Made by a program: the position numbers and the translations under genes. Of a stretch of DNA of 64,000 nt, positions 1-10,010 are shown in pieces. The DNA is taken from contig NZ_JAHBYD010000006.1 of NCBI RefSeq assembly GCF_019636135.1, positions 62,001 to 126,000 of the forward strand, read 5' to 3'. Position 1 is the first letter of the stretch. Each line of letters begins with the position of its first letter. The notes below the pieces were generated by a model. That model ran no database searches, was not told the DNA's origin, and saw only the letters and a list, made by a program, of their open reading frames with translations. The stretch is from Phenylobacterium sp. (lineage in GTDB: Bacteria; Pseudomonadota; Alphaproteobacteria; Caulobacterales; Caulobacteraceae).

Positions 1-2
1 GC

Positions 3-494
3 GACACGGCGATCAGCCGCGCGGCCCACGCGCGCGCCGACCTGATCGTGACGCCCATGAACGACAGCTTCGTCGACTTCGACATGCTGGGCGTCGTCGA
101 CCCGGTGACGCTCGACCTGAAGCGGCACTCGCTCTACGCCGAGACGGTCTGGGGTTGCCGCAAGCAGCGCGCGACCGCCGAGCGCAAGCAGATCGACTGG
201 GTGGTGCTGCGCAACCGCCTGGCGCCCACCGAGGCCCGCAACCGCCGCCGCCTGGACGAACGCGTCGAGGCGCTGTCGAAGAAGGTGGGCTTCCGCGTCG
301 GACCGGGCCTGCGCGACCGCGTGATCTACCGTGAGCTGTTCCCGTTCGGCCTGACGGTGGCCGACCTGTCGCCGGCGATCCGGCCCGTCGCCATGAGCCT
401 GCAGCACGTGGCCGCCCGCCAGGAGCTGCGCGCGCTGATGGTCGCCCTGGGCTTCCAGGGGCTGGACGACGCCGAACGCATCGCGGCCGAATAG
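3..494 (+). CDS. mipZ: Division-plane positioning ATPase MipZ, 5' truncated by window edge
   Basis: The reading frame is open from the first bases, so the start lies outside the window; about 163 of the usual ~275 codons are present. MipZ is a ParA/MinD-family ATPase that, with ParB, forms a gradient from the poles and keeps FtsZ assembly at midcell in Caulobacter. The visible part is the C-terminal two thirds: the stretch with NDSFVDFDMLG, the strand WVVLRNRLAP that closes the nucleotide pocket, and RVIYRELFPFGLT. The Walker A region is lost. A J-domain gene follows after 4 bp. The family call is from recognition of these segments; another orphan ParA-like ATPase is the alternative. Confidence 0.82.
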   Translation, partial: DTAISRAAHARADLIVTPMNDSFVDFDMLGVVDPVTLDLKRHSLYAETVWGCRKQRATAERKQIDWVVLRNRLAPTEARNRRRLDERVEALSKKVGFRVGPGLRDRVIYRELFPFGLTVADLSPAIRPVAMSLQHVAARQELRALMVALGFQGLDDAERIAAE

Positions 495-498
495 GCCG

Positions 499-930
499 AT
501 GCTCTATCTCCTGCTCGGGAGCGCGCTGCTCGCGGGCTACTTCTGGCTGAATGGCCGACGGTTCCCGGTGCTGGGGCGCCGGGAGTGGCGCGTGGTCTCG
601 GCGGCCGCGGCGCTGGTGGCGTTCACGGCGGCGGCCTGGTCGGGCGTGCGGGGCGTCTGGGGGCCGACGATCGTGCTGGCGATCACGGGCCTGTGGTTCG
701 CCGCCTCCGCGCGGAAGACCGACGCGGGGGGCGCGAGGCCTCCGCCGCCGCAGAGCCGGATGAGCGCCGAGGAGGCGCGCCGCATCCTGGGCGTGGGCGA
801 GGGCGCGTCGCGCGAGGAGATCCAGGCCGCCTACACGCGCCTGATGCGCGCGGTGCATCCGGACAAGGGCGGCACGGCCGGCCTGGCGGCCCAGCTCAAC
901 GCGGCGCGCGACCGGCTGCTGAAACCCTGA
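499..930 (+). CDS. Membrane-anchored J-domain protein
   Basis: A 143-residue protein with hydrophobic segments at about residues 2-17, 32-48 and 55-70, a short proline-rich linker (about 81-87), and a C-terminal J domain from about 88 to the end. The HPD tripeptide that stimulates DnaK ATPase is at 120-122, in HPDKGG. This layout resembles TIM14/DjlA-like membrane co-chaperones that recruit DnaK to the inner membrane. It starts 4 bp after mipZ and is probably co-transcribed with it. Its client is unknown. Confidence 0.85.
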   Translation: MLYLLLGSALLAGYFWLNGRRFPVLGRREWRVVSAAAALVAFTAAAWSGVRGVWGPTIVLAITGLWFAASARKTDAGGARPPPPQSRMSAEEARRILGVGEGASREEIQAAYTRLMRAVHPDKGGTAGLAAQLNAARDRLLKP

Positions 931-962
931 GCGGAGGGCTGCGTGAGCAGGCCGGACAAACG

Positions 963-1100
963 GCGCCGACCTGTCGGCGCAGCATGCGCCGCAGGCGCTC
1001 TACTCCCACCACCAAGACCACGAAGATCACGAAGGCGTCGCGGATGAGCTGAGCGTAACGGGCTTCCCGGACCCTTGGTGGTCTTCGTGGTCTTGGTGGT
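963..1100. repeat. Intergenic palindromic repeats: short hairpin plus 28-bp inverted repeat
   Basis: A perfect 8-bp stem (GCGCCGAC/GTCGGCGC, 963-980) follows the J-domain gene. Next come two 28-bp arms (1008-1035 and 1073-1100) of the form ACCACCAAGACCACGAAG..., inverted and matching at about 26 of 28 positions. No open frame here looks coding. The arms resemble the tandem-triplet inverted repeats scattered between genes in many proteobacteria. The element sits between two converging genes and may also act as a terminator. Confidence 0.75.
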
Positions 1101-1188
1101 CAATCAAACGGCGCTGACGCGCCAACGCGGCTCGAAGGTCCGCACGGCCTTTCATCCGGACGCTGCGCGCGGGAAGAAGGGCCGTTCC

Positions 1189-2496
1189 CTACCCCCGTGC
1201 CGGACCCATCACCACGCAGGGCTGCTTCTTGGCCTTCAGCGCCTTGCAGGCGTCGCGGGCGTCCTGTTCGGTCATGCCCTGGAAGCGGGCGCGATACTTG
1301 CCGCCGTCCTTCTCGGCGACGGCGCGGGCGTCGTCCACGTGCTTGCCGAAGCGCTTGCCGATGAGCGAGAGCTGCTCGCGCGCGTCCGCGCGGCTGTTGA
1401 ACGAGCCGACCTGCACGGTCCAGCGGCCGCCGGCCTGGGCCTTGCCCTTGCCGGAGAGCTTCGGCACCGACTTCGGCTCGACGATCTGGATCTGCGAGGC
1501 GCGCGCCGGGGGCGGCGAGGAGGCGAGGCGGACCGGCAGGCTGTCGCCGGTGTCGCCCTGGGCCATCTGCGGCTCGGTGGCGGCGGCGAGCTGCGGCGGC
1601 TCGAAGAAGTTCTGCGCGACCTTGATGTCCTCGCCCAGGTTGCGGCGGCGGATCACGTCGAAGCCGGTGAGCAGCAGGCTTTCGGCGACGCGGTCGCGGG
1701 TGATGCGGGTCGGGCCGCCCAGGACCACCACGATCAGGCGGCGGCCGTCCTTCACGCCCGAGATGGCGATGTTGAAGCCGGACGCGTTGGTGAAGCCGGT
1801 CTTCAGCCCGTCCACGCCCGGCGTGTTGCTGAGCATATGGTTGTGGTTGGTGATCGTGCGGCCGCGGAACTCGAACGAGACCTGGCTGAAGAAGCGATAG
1901 TACTGCGGATAGTCGCGCATGGCCGCGCGCGACAGGATGGCGATGTCGCGGGCCGTCGACAGGTTGCGCGTGTTCGGCAGGCCGTTGGCGTTGGCGAAGT
2001 TGGTGTTGGTCATGCCCAGTTCCTGGGCGCGCAGCGTCATCAGCGCGGCGAAGCGCTGCTCGGTGCCGCCCAGCTTCTCGGCCATGGCGACCGAGGCGTC
2101 GTTGGCCGAGAGCGTACACATCGCCTGGATGGCCTCGAGCACCGAGATCGAATCGCCGGCGCGGATGCCCAGCTTGGTCGGCGCTTGCGCCGCGGCGTGG
2201 GGCGAGAAGACGACGCGGTCGTCCAGGCTGATCCGGCCCGCCGAGAGCGCCTCGAAGGTGAGGTAGAGCGTCATCACCTTGGTGATCGACGCGGGATACC
2301 GCGGGGCGTCCGCGCGTTTGGCGTAGAGCACCTCGCCCGTCTTCGCGTCGACGACGATCGACGCGTACTTGGACGAGTCCTGCGGGATGAGGCTGAGGTA
2401 GGGGACCTGCGCCATCGCGGCCGGGACGGCCCCGCCGATGGCCATGGCGAACGCCAGGCCGAAGGAAAGCAACAGGCGGCGGGCGTGCTGGATCAT
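1189..2496 (-). CDS. D-alanyl-D-alanine carboxypeptidase with C-terminal SPOR domain
   Basis: A 435-residue periplasmic penicillin-binding protein that trims the terminal D-Ala from peptidoglycan stem peptides. It has an N-terminal signal sequence (about 1-29, cleavage near AMA-Q) and the three active-site motifs of the S11 peptidase family: SITK at 70-73, SAN at 130-132, and KTG at 232-234. After a linker (about 290-355) comes a SPOR domain (about 358-430) that binds denuded glycan strands and targets proteins to the division septum. It is transcribed away from the phasin gene and has its own upstream region. Confidence 0.93.
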   Translation of the reverse strand: MIQHARRLLLSFGLAFAMAIGGAVPAAMAQVPYLSLIPQDSSKYASIVVDAKTGEVLYAKRADAPRYPASITKVMTLYLTFEALSAGRISLDDRVVFSPHAAAQAPTKLGIRAGDSISVLEAIQAMCTLSANDASVAMAEKLGGTEQRFAALMTLRAQELGMTNTNFANANGLPNTRNLSTARDIAILSRAAMRDYPQYYRFFSQVSFEFRGRTITNHNHMLSNTPGVDGLKTGFTNASGFNIAISGVKDGRRLIVVVLGGPTRITRDRVAESLLLTGFDVIRRRNLGEDIKVAQNFFEPPQLAAATEPQMAQGDTGDSLPVRLASSPPPARASQIQIVEPKSVPKLSGKGKAQAGGRWTVQVGSFNSRADAREQLSLIGKRFGKHVDDARAVAEKDGGKYRARFQGMTEQDARDACKALKAKKQPCVVMGPARG

Positions 2497-2692
2497 GCTT
2501 CGTCCGTCGAATCAAAGCGTTGCGATGGCGACATGCCACCGGAGGGAGTCCGTAGCATGCCCCTCTCATCCTTTCATGAGGGTAAACAAGGATTGAACGA
2601 GCGCAATTGCCGCAGTGGAGGCGGCGTGCTGCGCAGGCGTCCTGCCTCTCCAGCCGGGAGAGGCCGTCTTCAGCGGGGTTTGTGACGCTCAT

Positions 2693-2742
2693 GTTGCACT
2701 GCACAAAAATGCGTTGACTTGTGCAGTGCAGCATGGAATAAC
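2693..2742 (+). promoter_or_regulatory. Phasin promoter overlapped by a PhaR-like palindromic operator
   Basis: Two 14-bp arms, GTTGCACTGCACAA (2693-2706) and TTGTGCAGTGCAGC (2719-2732), are inverted repeats matching at 13 of 14 positions with a 12-bp spacer. Each contains TGC-N3-GCA, the type of site reported for the polyhydroxybutyrate-responsive repressor PhaR. A -35 candidate TTGACT (2714-2719) lies between the arms and a -10 candidate GAATAA is at 2736-2741, so a bound repressor would block polymerase. The palindrome is seen directly; PhaR as the binder is inference. Confidence 0.6.
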
Positions 2743-2811
2743 CGGGTTCGTGATTTGGGGCGGACCGCCCCGCCGTCCCCGTTCTGTCACCCCAACCAGC
2801 AGGAGCCGCCC

Positions 2812-3246
2812 ATGGCCGCCGCCGAAGCCGCGAAGAATACCGTCGAGCAGTTCACCACCGCCTCCAACGTCGCCTTCAAGGAAGGCATCGAGAAGGGCCT
2901 GGCCGCGATGAACGAGCTGAACGCCCATTCGAAGAAGAACCTGGAAGCCGTCGTCGCCTCGGCGACCGCTTCGGCCAAGGGCGCGGAAGCCCTGGGCGCC
3001 CAGGCGATGGCCTTCTCCAAGGCCGTGTTCGACACCCAGGTGTCGGCCGCCAAGTCGCTCGCCGGCGCCAAGAGCGTGCAGGAAGTGGTCGAGCTGCAGA
3101 CCGCCTACGCCAAGTCGGCGCTCGAGACCTACATGGCCGAGTTCACCAAGATGTCGGACACCGTGTCGGCCTCGGTGAAGGAATCGATGAAGCCGATCAA
3201 CGAGCGCGTGACCGCGACCGTCGAGAAGTTCCAGGCCGTCCGCTAA
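2812..3246 (+). CDS. Phasin (polyhydroxyalkanoate granule-associated protein)
   Basis: A 144-residue, almost entirely alpha-helical, Ala- and Lys-rich amphipathic protein without cysteine, typical of the phasin_2 family that coats polyhydroxybutyrate granules and controls their size. Recognisable segments are FTTASNVAFKEGIEKGLAAMNE, SAKSLAGAKSVQEVVELQ and AKSALETYMAEFTKMSD. I chose the ATG at 2812, preceded by AGGAG at a good distance, rather than an upstream in-frame start that would add unrelated residues and run into the promoter palindrome. An intrinsic terminator follows, so it is likely monocistronic. Confidence 0.9.
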   Translation: MAAAEAAKNTVEQFTTASNVAFKEGIEKGLAAMNELNAHSKKNLEAVVASATASAKGAEALGAQAMAFSKAVFDTQVSAAKSLAGAKSVQEVVELQTAYAKSALETYMAEFTKMSDTVSASVKESMKPINERVTATVEKFQAVR

Positions 3247-3253
3247 GGCCATT

Positions 3254-3393
3254 CCCTCCCCTTCATGGGGAGGGACAGATTGCGAAGCAATCAGGGTGGG
3301 GAAGTGTGGGGCCAGAACGCCGGCGTCGGTGTTCGGTCCACGCTTCCCCACCCGTCTCGCATTCGCTCGCCACCCTCCCCATGAAGGGGAGGG
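3254..3393. repeat. Long intergenic inverted repeat, CCCTCCCCTTCATGGGGAGGG family
   Basis: The arm CCCTCCCCTTCATGGGGAGGG (3254-3274) is itself palindromic and is matched by CCCTCCCCATGAAGGGGAGGG at 3373-3393. Inside, GGGTGGGGAAG and CTTCCCCACCC form a second pair of arms. Related elements with the same core occur at 40808-40940 and, in part, at 38750-38832. This is a REP-like family. Confidence 0.8.
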
Positions 3394-3394
3394 A

Positions 3395-3426
3395 AGGGCC
3401 CGGTCCGATGAGGACCGGCCCTTTTT
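3395..3426 (+). terminator. Intrinsic terminator of the phasin gene
   Basis: A GC-rich stem (AGGGCCCGGTCC / GGACCGGCCCT with one bulge, loop GATGA) is followed directly by TTTTT. It lies before the start of the ridA-like gene and would stop phasin transcription. Confidence 0.75.
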
Positions 3427-3456
3427 CTTTGCGCGGCGTGGCGGTAAGCGTTCGCC

Positions 3457-3918
3457 ATGTCCAAGGTCGAAGAACGCCTCGCCGCCGCCGGCATCGAACT
3501 GCCGACGCCGAACGCCCCCGTCGCCAACTACGCGCCCTTCGTGCGGGTGGGCGAGTTGGTCCACATCTCGGGCCAGGTCTCGGTCGACGCGTCCGGCGGG
3601 GTCCGCGGCATGGTGGGCGAGGACGTCGACTTCGACGCCGCCGTGCGCGCCGCCCGCATCTGCGGGATCAACCTGCTCGCCCAGATGAAGGCCGCCTGCG
3701 AGGGCGACCTGGAGCGCGTGGTGCGCGTGGTGAAGCTGGGCGGCTTCGTCCAGGCGGGGCCGAACTTCTTCGACATCCCCAAGGTCGTGAACGGCTGCTC
3801 GGACGTGATGGTCGAGGCGTTCGGCGACGCCGGGCGCCACGCCCGCTCGGCCGTGGGCGTCTATCGCCTGCCGCTGAACTTCGCCGTCGAGGTCGACGCG
3901 GTGGTGCAGGTCCGGTGA
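3457..3918 (+). CDS. RidA family protein (YjgF/YER057c/UK114)
   Basis: A 153-residue member of the RidA superfamily, whose archetype hydrolyses reactive enamine/imine intermediates from PLP enzymes. It begins MSKVEERLAAAGIELP and contains VHISGQVS and GFVQAGPNFFDIPKVVNG, as in the subgroup of ~150-residue RidA-like proteins. This subgroup often departs from the canonical arginine near the C-terminus, so the exact substrate is uncertain. Its stop overlaps the GTG start of the downstream phosphodiesterase (GTGA), implying co-translation. Confidence 0.88.
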   Translation: MSKVEERLAAAGIELPTPNAPVANYAPFVRVGELVHISGQVSVDASGGVRGMVGEDVDFDAAVRAARICGINLLAQMKAACEGDLERVVRVVKLGGFVQAGPNFFDIPKVVNGCSDVMVEAFGDAGRHARSAVGVYRLPLNFAVEVDAVVQVR

Positions 3919-4676
3919 AGGCCGCGCCCGGCAAGGAGGGCTTCGGCCAGGCCTGGGAGCTTCTGTTCCATCCGCCCATCGCGCATCGCGGCCTTTGGAG
4001 TCCGGACGGCCCGCCGGAGAATTCGCTGGGCGCGTTCCAGGCCGCGTGCGCCGCCGGCTACGGCATCGAGCTGGACGTCCAGTTGTCGGCCGATGGCGAG
4101 GCGATGGTCTTCCACGACGACAAGCTGATGCGGATGTGCGGCGTCGAGGGCCGGGTGCGCGACTTCACCGCCGCCGACCTGGCCGGGATGCGCCTGAAAG
4201 GCACGGACGAGAAGATTCCCACGCTGCTGGAGACCCTGGCCGTCGTCGGGCATCGCGCGATGATCCACGTCGAGCTGAAGACGCCCTTCGGCGAGGTCGG
4301 CCCGCTGGAGCAGCGGACGCACGAGGTGATCGCCGACCACAACGGCCCGCTCTGCGTGATCGGCTTCAATCCCTACAGCCACGCCTGGTTCGCCGACCGC
4401 TATCCCGGCGTGCTGCGCGGCCTCGACAGCTACTCGTGGGACAGGGCGCCCCACATGAACGAGGCGCAGCGCAGGTCCTTCGCCGACCTGGAGCACGTGG
4501 CGATCGCGCGGCCGCACTTCCTGGCGCTGGGTCTCGACATGCTGCCGAGCGCGAAGGGCGCGGCCTATCGCGAGAAGGGGATGCCCGTCGTCGCCTGGAC
4601 GGTGCGCGAGCCGGCGCAGTGGGACGCGATCAGGGACGGCTGCGACAACCTCATCTTCGAAGGCTTTCCGGCGTGA
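3915..4676 (+). CDS. Glycerophosphodiester phosphodiesterase family protein
   Basis: A 253-residue GDPD-fold enzyme expected to hydrolyse glycerophosphodiesters to glycerol-3-phosphate and an alcohol. The signature is intact: AHRG near the N-terminus, PENS, the metal-binding GIELDVQLSADGE and VFHDD, and later IHVELK. No signal peptide is visible, so it is probably cytoplasmic. The start is a GTG overlapping the ridA stop by 4 bp; the open frame extends further upstream but only through repeat sequence. The last codons overlap the next gene by GTGA. Confidence 0.9.
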   Translation: MKAAPGKEGFGQAWELLFHPPIAHRGLWSPDGPPENSLGAFQAACAAGYGIELDVQLSADGEAMVFHDDKLMRMCGVEGRVRDFTAADLAGMRLKGTDEKIPTLLETLAVVGHRAMIHVELKTPFGEVGPLEQRTHEVIADHNGPLCVIGFNPYSHAWFADRYPGVLRGLDSYSWDRAPHMNEAQRRSFADLEHVAIARPHFLALGLDMLPSAKGAAYREKGMPVVAWTVREPAQWDAIRDGCDNLIFEGFPA

Positions 4677-5836
4677 AGCTGAAGCCGGCGGTCAGCGTGG
4701 CCCGCCGCATCGCCGAGATCGGCCGCGAGGGCTGGGACGCCTGCGCCGACAATCCGGCCTACGGGCAGAACCCCTTCATCCGCTTCGACTTCCTGGACGC
4801 CCTGGAGGAGGCGGGCTGCGCCGTCGAGCGCACGGGCTGGGGGCCGCAGCACCTCTCGGTCGAGGACGGGAGCGGCCGCGTGGCCGCGGTGATGCCGCTC
4901 TACCTCAAGAGCCACAGCCAGGGGGAATACATCTTCGACCACGCCTGGGCCGACGCCTACGAGCGGGCGGGCGGGCGCTACTATCCGAAGCTGCTGTCGG
5001 CCGCGCCGTTCACGCCGGCCACCGGCGCGCGGCTCCTGTGCCGGCCCGACGTGGACCCGGAAGAGGCGTGGGGCATGCTGGTGGGCGGCGGGTTGCAGCT
5101 CTGCGAGCGGTTCGGCGCCTCGGGGCTCAACCTCAACTTCGTCACCGAGGCCGAGTGGCGGTGGCTGGGCGGGCAGGGGCTGGGGCGGCGCGAGGGGCAG
5201 CAGTACCACTGGCAGAACCACGGCTACCGCGACTTCGAGGACTTCCTGGGGGCGCTGTCGTCCGGCCGGCGCAAGACGATCCGTCGCGAGCGGCGCGAGG
5301 CGCAGGCCGGCGCCGAGATCTGCTGCCTGACCGGCGCGGACCTCACCGAGGATCACTGGGACGCCTTCTTCCGCTTCTACATGGACACCGGCTCGCGCAA
5401 GTGGGGGCGGCCCTACCTGACGCGCGCCTTCTTCTCGATGCTGGGCGAGCGGATGGCCGACCGGGTGCTGCTGGTGATGGCGAGGCGTGGAGGACGCTGG
5501 ATCGCCGGGGCGCTGAACCTGATCGGCGGCGACTGCCTCTACGGGCGGCACTGGGGCTGCGTGGAGGACGTGCCCTTCCTCCACTTCGAGCTCTGCTACT
5601 ACCAGGCCATCGAATGGGCGATCGGCCGGGGCCTGCCGCGCGTTGAGGCCGGCGCGCAGGGGCAGCACAAGATCGCCCGCGGCTACCTGCCGAAGCCGGT
5701 CTATTCCGCCCACTGGATCGCCGACCCGGCGCTGCGCGGGCCTGTCGAACGGTTCCTGGCCCAGGAGCGGCAGGCGGTGGACCAGGAGATGGAGTGGCTG
5801 GAAGAGGCCTACTCTCCGTTCAGGGACGGCGTCTGA
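4673..5836 (+). CDS. GNAT/FemAB-like protein, DUF482 (peptidogalycan biosynthesis) family
   Basis: A 387-residue protein of the DUF482 family, built like FemAB/GNAT acyltransferases. Typical segments are NPFIRFDFLDALEEAGC, the HWQNHGYRDFEDFLG region, SGRRKTIRRERREA and VEAGAQGQHKIARGY. The biochemical substrate is not established for this family; annotations vary between N-acetyltransferase and peptidoglycan-related functions. It starts with GTG, overlapping the phosphodiesterase stop by 4 bp, so ridA-like, phosphodiesterase and this gene form a coupled three-gene operon ending at a strong hairpin. Confidence 0.85.
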   Translation: MKLKPAVSVARRIAEIGREGWDACADNPAYGQNPFIRFDFLDALEEAGCAVERTGWGPQHLSVEDGSGRVAAVMPLYLKSHSQGEYIFDHAWADAYERAGGRYYPKLLSAAPFTPATGARLLCRPDVDPEEAWGMLVGGGLQLCERFGASGLNLNFVTEAEWRWLGGQGLGRREGQQYHWQNHGYRDFEDFLGALSSGRRKTIRRERREAQAGAEICCLTGADLTEDHWDAFFRFYMDTGSRKWGRPYLTRAFFSMLGERMADRVLLVMARRGGRWIAGALNLIGGDCLYGRHWGCVEDVPFLHFELCYYQAIEWAIGRGLPRVEAGAQGQHKIARGYLPKPVYSAHWIADPALRGPVERFLAQERQAVDQEMEWLEEAYSPFRDGV

Positions 5837-5842
5837 AACGAC

Positions 5843-5870
5843 GAAGGCCGCCCCGGGGAGGGCGGCCTTC
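5843..5870 (+). terminator. Terminator hairpin after the DUF482 gene
   Basis: A perfect 10-bp stem GAAGGCCGCC/GGCGGCCTTC with an 8-nt loop lies 6 bp after the stop codon. It has only a short T-containing tail. It could also serve the converging gene on the minus strand. Confidence 0.65.
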
Positions 5871-5905
5871 GGTTACGCTTACGCTTACTGAGACTGTGAC
5901 TTGGA

Positions 5906-6625
5906 TCAGGCCGCCGCGGCGCGGCGACGGCGCAGGCCGGCGCCGGCGAGGCCGAAGCCGCCGATCATCAGCGCCCAGGTCGCCGGTTCCGGCACGCCGC
6001 CGGTGCTGTCGATGTTCGCCGTGGTCAGGAAGGCGATGTACTGCTGGCCTTGCTGAAGCTGGACGTTGAAGTCGCCGATGTTCGTCCAGGCAAAGGTGTC
6101 GCCGACCGGGATGACGGTGCTGGTGGTGTAGAGCACCGGGCCCACCGGGCGCGAGCCGTCGAAGGCCGCGATCACGAAGTTGGCGTCCACCGGGCCCGCG
6201 GACGCCGCGCAGACCTCGCCGCAACCGCCGCCGCCGCCCGACGAGTAGTTGTAGATCAGGAAGTTGAACGAGGTCAGCGCTCCGCCCGGTGCGAAGAAGG
6301 TCTGGCCGTAGCTCGTCGTGTCGGGATCGCCGAAGCTGTAGATGTAGTCGCTGCCGTTCCACGAGTCGTAGTTGGTGTACGACGTCTCGCCGAAGGTCGC
6401 GTTGAACACGACGTTGCCGTACGAGAACTGGGTATCCCAGGCGCCGCCGTTCTCGAACGGGTCCTGGCCGTTCGAGTTGAGGTAGGCGAACGTGCCGCCG
6501 AGGCCGCCGTTGTCGCCGGTCGCGGCCCATTGCGACTCGGTCACCGGATCGGCGAAGGCCGATGTCGCGGCGCCGGCCAGGGCGAAGGCCGCAGCGGCGG
6601 CGGTCAGAATCTTGAGTGTGCGCAC
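5906..6625 (-). CDS. Secreted PEPxxWA-CTERM sorting-domain protein
   Basis: A 239-residue exported protein of unknown function. From a GTG start it has a signal peptide (VRTLKILTAAAAAFALAG..., cleavage near AFA-D) and ends with the PEPxxWA-CTERM signal: VPEPATWALM, a hydrophobic glycine-rich segment and a terminal RRRR. Such tails are processed by exosortase-type enzymes. The middle is rich in Gly, Ser, Asn and Tyr, consistent with a cell-surface or matrix protein. The open frame extends 49 codons upstream, but those residues precede an obvious signal peptide. No exosortase lies in the window. Confidence 0.85.
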   Translation of the reverse strand: MRTLKILTAAAAAFALAGAATSAFADPVTESQWAATGDNGGLGGTFAYLNSNGQDPFENGGAWDTQFSYGNVVFNATFGETSYTNYDSWNGSDYIYSFGDPDTTSYGQTFFAPGGALTSFNFLIYNYSSGGGGGCGEVCAASAGPVDANFVIAAFDGSRPVGPVLYTTSTVIPVGDTFAWTNIGDFNVQLQQGQQYIAFLTTANIDSTGGVPEPATWALMIGGFGLAGAGLRRRRAAAA

Positions 6626-6817
6626 GAGGTATGCCCCATCCTGAGTTGCGATAGAGAGCCCCCACTCACCATCGAGCGCTACCCTAGGATGGGAGGACGC
6701 AGTCCGCGAACTCTGTTCAACCAACTGGAGAATCCAGGGCCTGGAAAAACGCCTGCCGCCGTTCATTCGCACGCGCCTTGGCTTCTCCTGCCGTGGATTT
6801 CGCTCGGAAGCTGTGCC

Positions 6818-7393
6818 TCAGGAGCGTTCGAAGGCCTGCCTGAGCAACGCCTTCACGCCGGAATCGACCCCGGCCGGGGCGGTGAGGACCAGGACGGACG
6901 TCAGCCGCTCGCTCCAGCCTTCGTTCTTCGGCGGCCCCAGCCGAGGATCGGCGTCGGGCTCGACGGCGAGGCCCAGGCGCACGCCGCCCCTGGCCGGCCG
7001 GGCCGACGCGAACTGGAATGCCTTCGAGAAGGCGGTGAAGCCCTTGCGCTGCGCCGAGACGAGGCCCGGGAAGTCGGCGACGGCCGCCTCGATGGCCTCC
7101 AGCACCGCCCGCGCCCCGGCGTCGGCCCACAGCGCGCCGCGCAGGTTGTCGGGCTCGGCCCAGTGGGCGGTCTCGGGGAAGGCCTTGCCGAGGATGACGC
7201 TGGCGCGGTTCGTGCCGATGCCGTGGACCGCCTTGAACCAGGCCTTGCGGGCGGCGGGCCTGGTCTCGGGGCAGGTCCGGGCGATGACGACCCATTCGTC
7301 CAGCGTCTTGCCGGTCTCGCGCTCCATGCTCTCCAGGATCGAGGCGAACCACTTCTCCTGGCGGGAGGTCATGCTGCTGGGCCTGTCCGACAT
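6818..7393 (-). CDS. DUF4287/DUF5655 domain protein
   Basis: A 191-residue cytoplasmic protein. The N-terminal ~65 residues (TSRQEKWFASILESMERETGKT..., AWFKAVHGIG) match the DUF4287 pattern. The C-terminal half (SAQRKGFTAFSKAFQFASA..., WSERLTSVLVL) resembles the DUF5655/DUF1801-like fold. No catalytic residues are evident and no function is established. It is divergent from the HIT gene, with 56 bp between the starts. Confidence 0.78.
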   Translation of the reverse strand: MSDRPSSMTSRQEKWFASILESMERETGKTLDEWVVIARTCPETRPAARKAWFKAVHGIGTNRASVILGKAFPETAHWAEPDNLRGALWADAGARAVLEAIEAAVADFPGLVSAQRKGFTAFSKAFQFASARPARGGVRLGLAVEPDADPRLGPPKNEGWSERLTSVLVLTAPAGVDSGVKALLRQAFERS

Positions 7394-7449
7394 TTCCCCC
7401 TCGGAGGCGATTTGCTACGCGTGCCCCGCAACGCGCAGGAGCACTGCCC

Positions 7450-7884
7450 ATGAGCCTGGACGGGACCTACGACCCCGGCAACATCTTCGCCAGGATCCTG
7501 CGCGGCGAGATGCCGTCCGTGCGGGTGTTCGAGGACGACCACGTGCTGGCGTTCATGGACGTGTTCCCGCAGGCCCGCGGCCACACGCTCGTCATCCCCA
7601 AGCATTCGACGGCGCGCAACTTCCTGGAGGAGACGCCGGAGAACATCGGGCCGCTGATGGAGGGCGTGCAGCGCGTGGCGAAGGCGGTGCGCGCGGCGCT
7701 GAACCCCGATGGCATCGTCATCACCCAGTTCAACGGCTCGCCCGCCGGCCAGACCGTCTACCACCTGCACGTCCACATCATCCCGCGCTGGGAGGGCGTC
7801 GCGCTCGGCCGGCACGGCGAGGGGATGGCGGACGTGGAGGAACTGAAGGGCCTGGCCGCGCAGATTTCGGCGAAGATCGCCTAG
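7450..7884 (+). CDS. HIT family protein (histidine triad nucleotide-binding)
   Basis: A 144-residue HINT/Fhit-type hydrolase, expected to act on adenosine phosphoramidates or dinucleoside polyphosphates. Diagnostic motifs are [10 protein letters not shown] near the N-terminus, [17 protein letters not shown], and the histidine triad HLHVHIIP. The ATG is preceded by AGGAG. Confidence 0.93.
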   Translation: MSLDGTYDPGNIFARILRGEMPSVRVFEDDHVLAFMDVFPQARGHTLVIPKHSTARNFLEETPENIGPLMEGVQRVAKAVRAALNPDGIVITQFNGSPAGQTVYHLHVHIIPRWEGVALGRHGEGMADVEELKGLAAQISAKIA

Positions 7885-7972
7885 CCCGTCCCTCCCAACC
7901 GGAACGTCATGCCCAGCCTGCGTCGTCTGGCCGGTTGAGTTCGCGGTGGCTCGCGCCTATCCGTCAGGCGTC

Positions 7973-9967
<1,995 letters not shown>

Positions 9968-9970
<3 letters not shown>

Positions 9971-10010
9971 CCCCTATCCCACAGCGCTGCCGCGCTTGGG
10001 AGAGGAGCTA
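9968..10010. terminator. Bidirectional hairpin spanning two converging stop codons
   Basis: An imperfect inverted repeat, TAGCCCCTATCCCACAGCGC against GCGCTTGGGAGAGGAGCTA, has outer ends that are the stop codons of the YgiQ gene (TAG, 9968-9970) and the RsmB-like gene (10008-10010 on the minus strand). The core CTCTCCCA..GCGCTGCCGCGC..TGGGAGAG looks like a further intergenic repeat family. No T-tract follows, so termination is inferred from position. Confidence 0.55.

Noticed and set aside
7896..7937. CAACCGG...CCGGTTG inverted repeat after the HIT gene
   Set aside because: 7-bp arms with a 28-nt loop are weak in such GC-rich DNA and no T-run follows.
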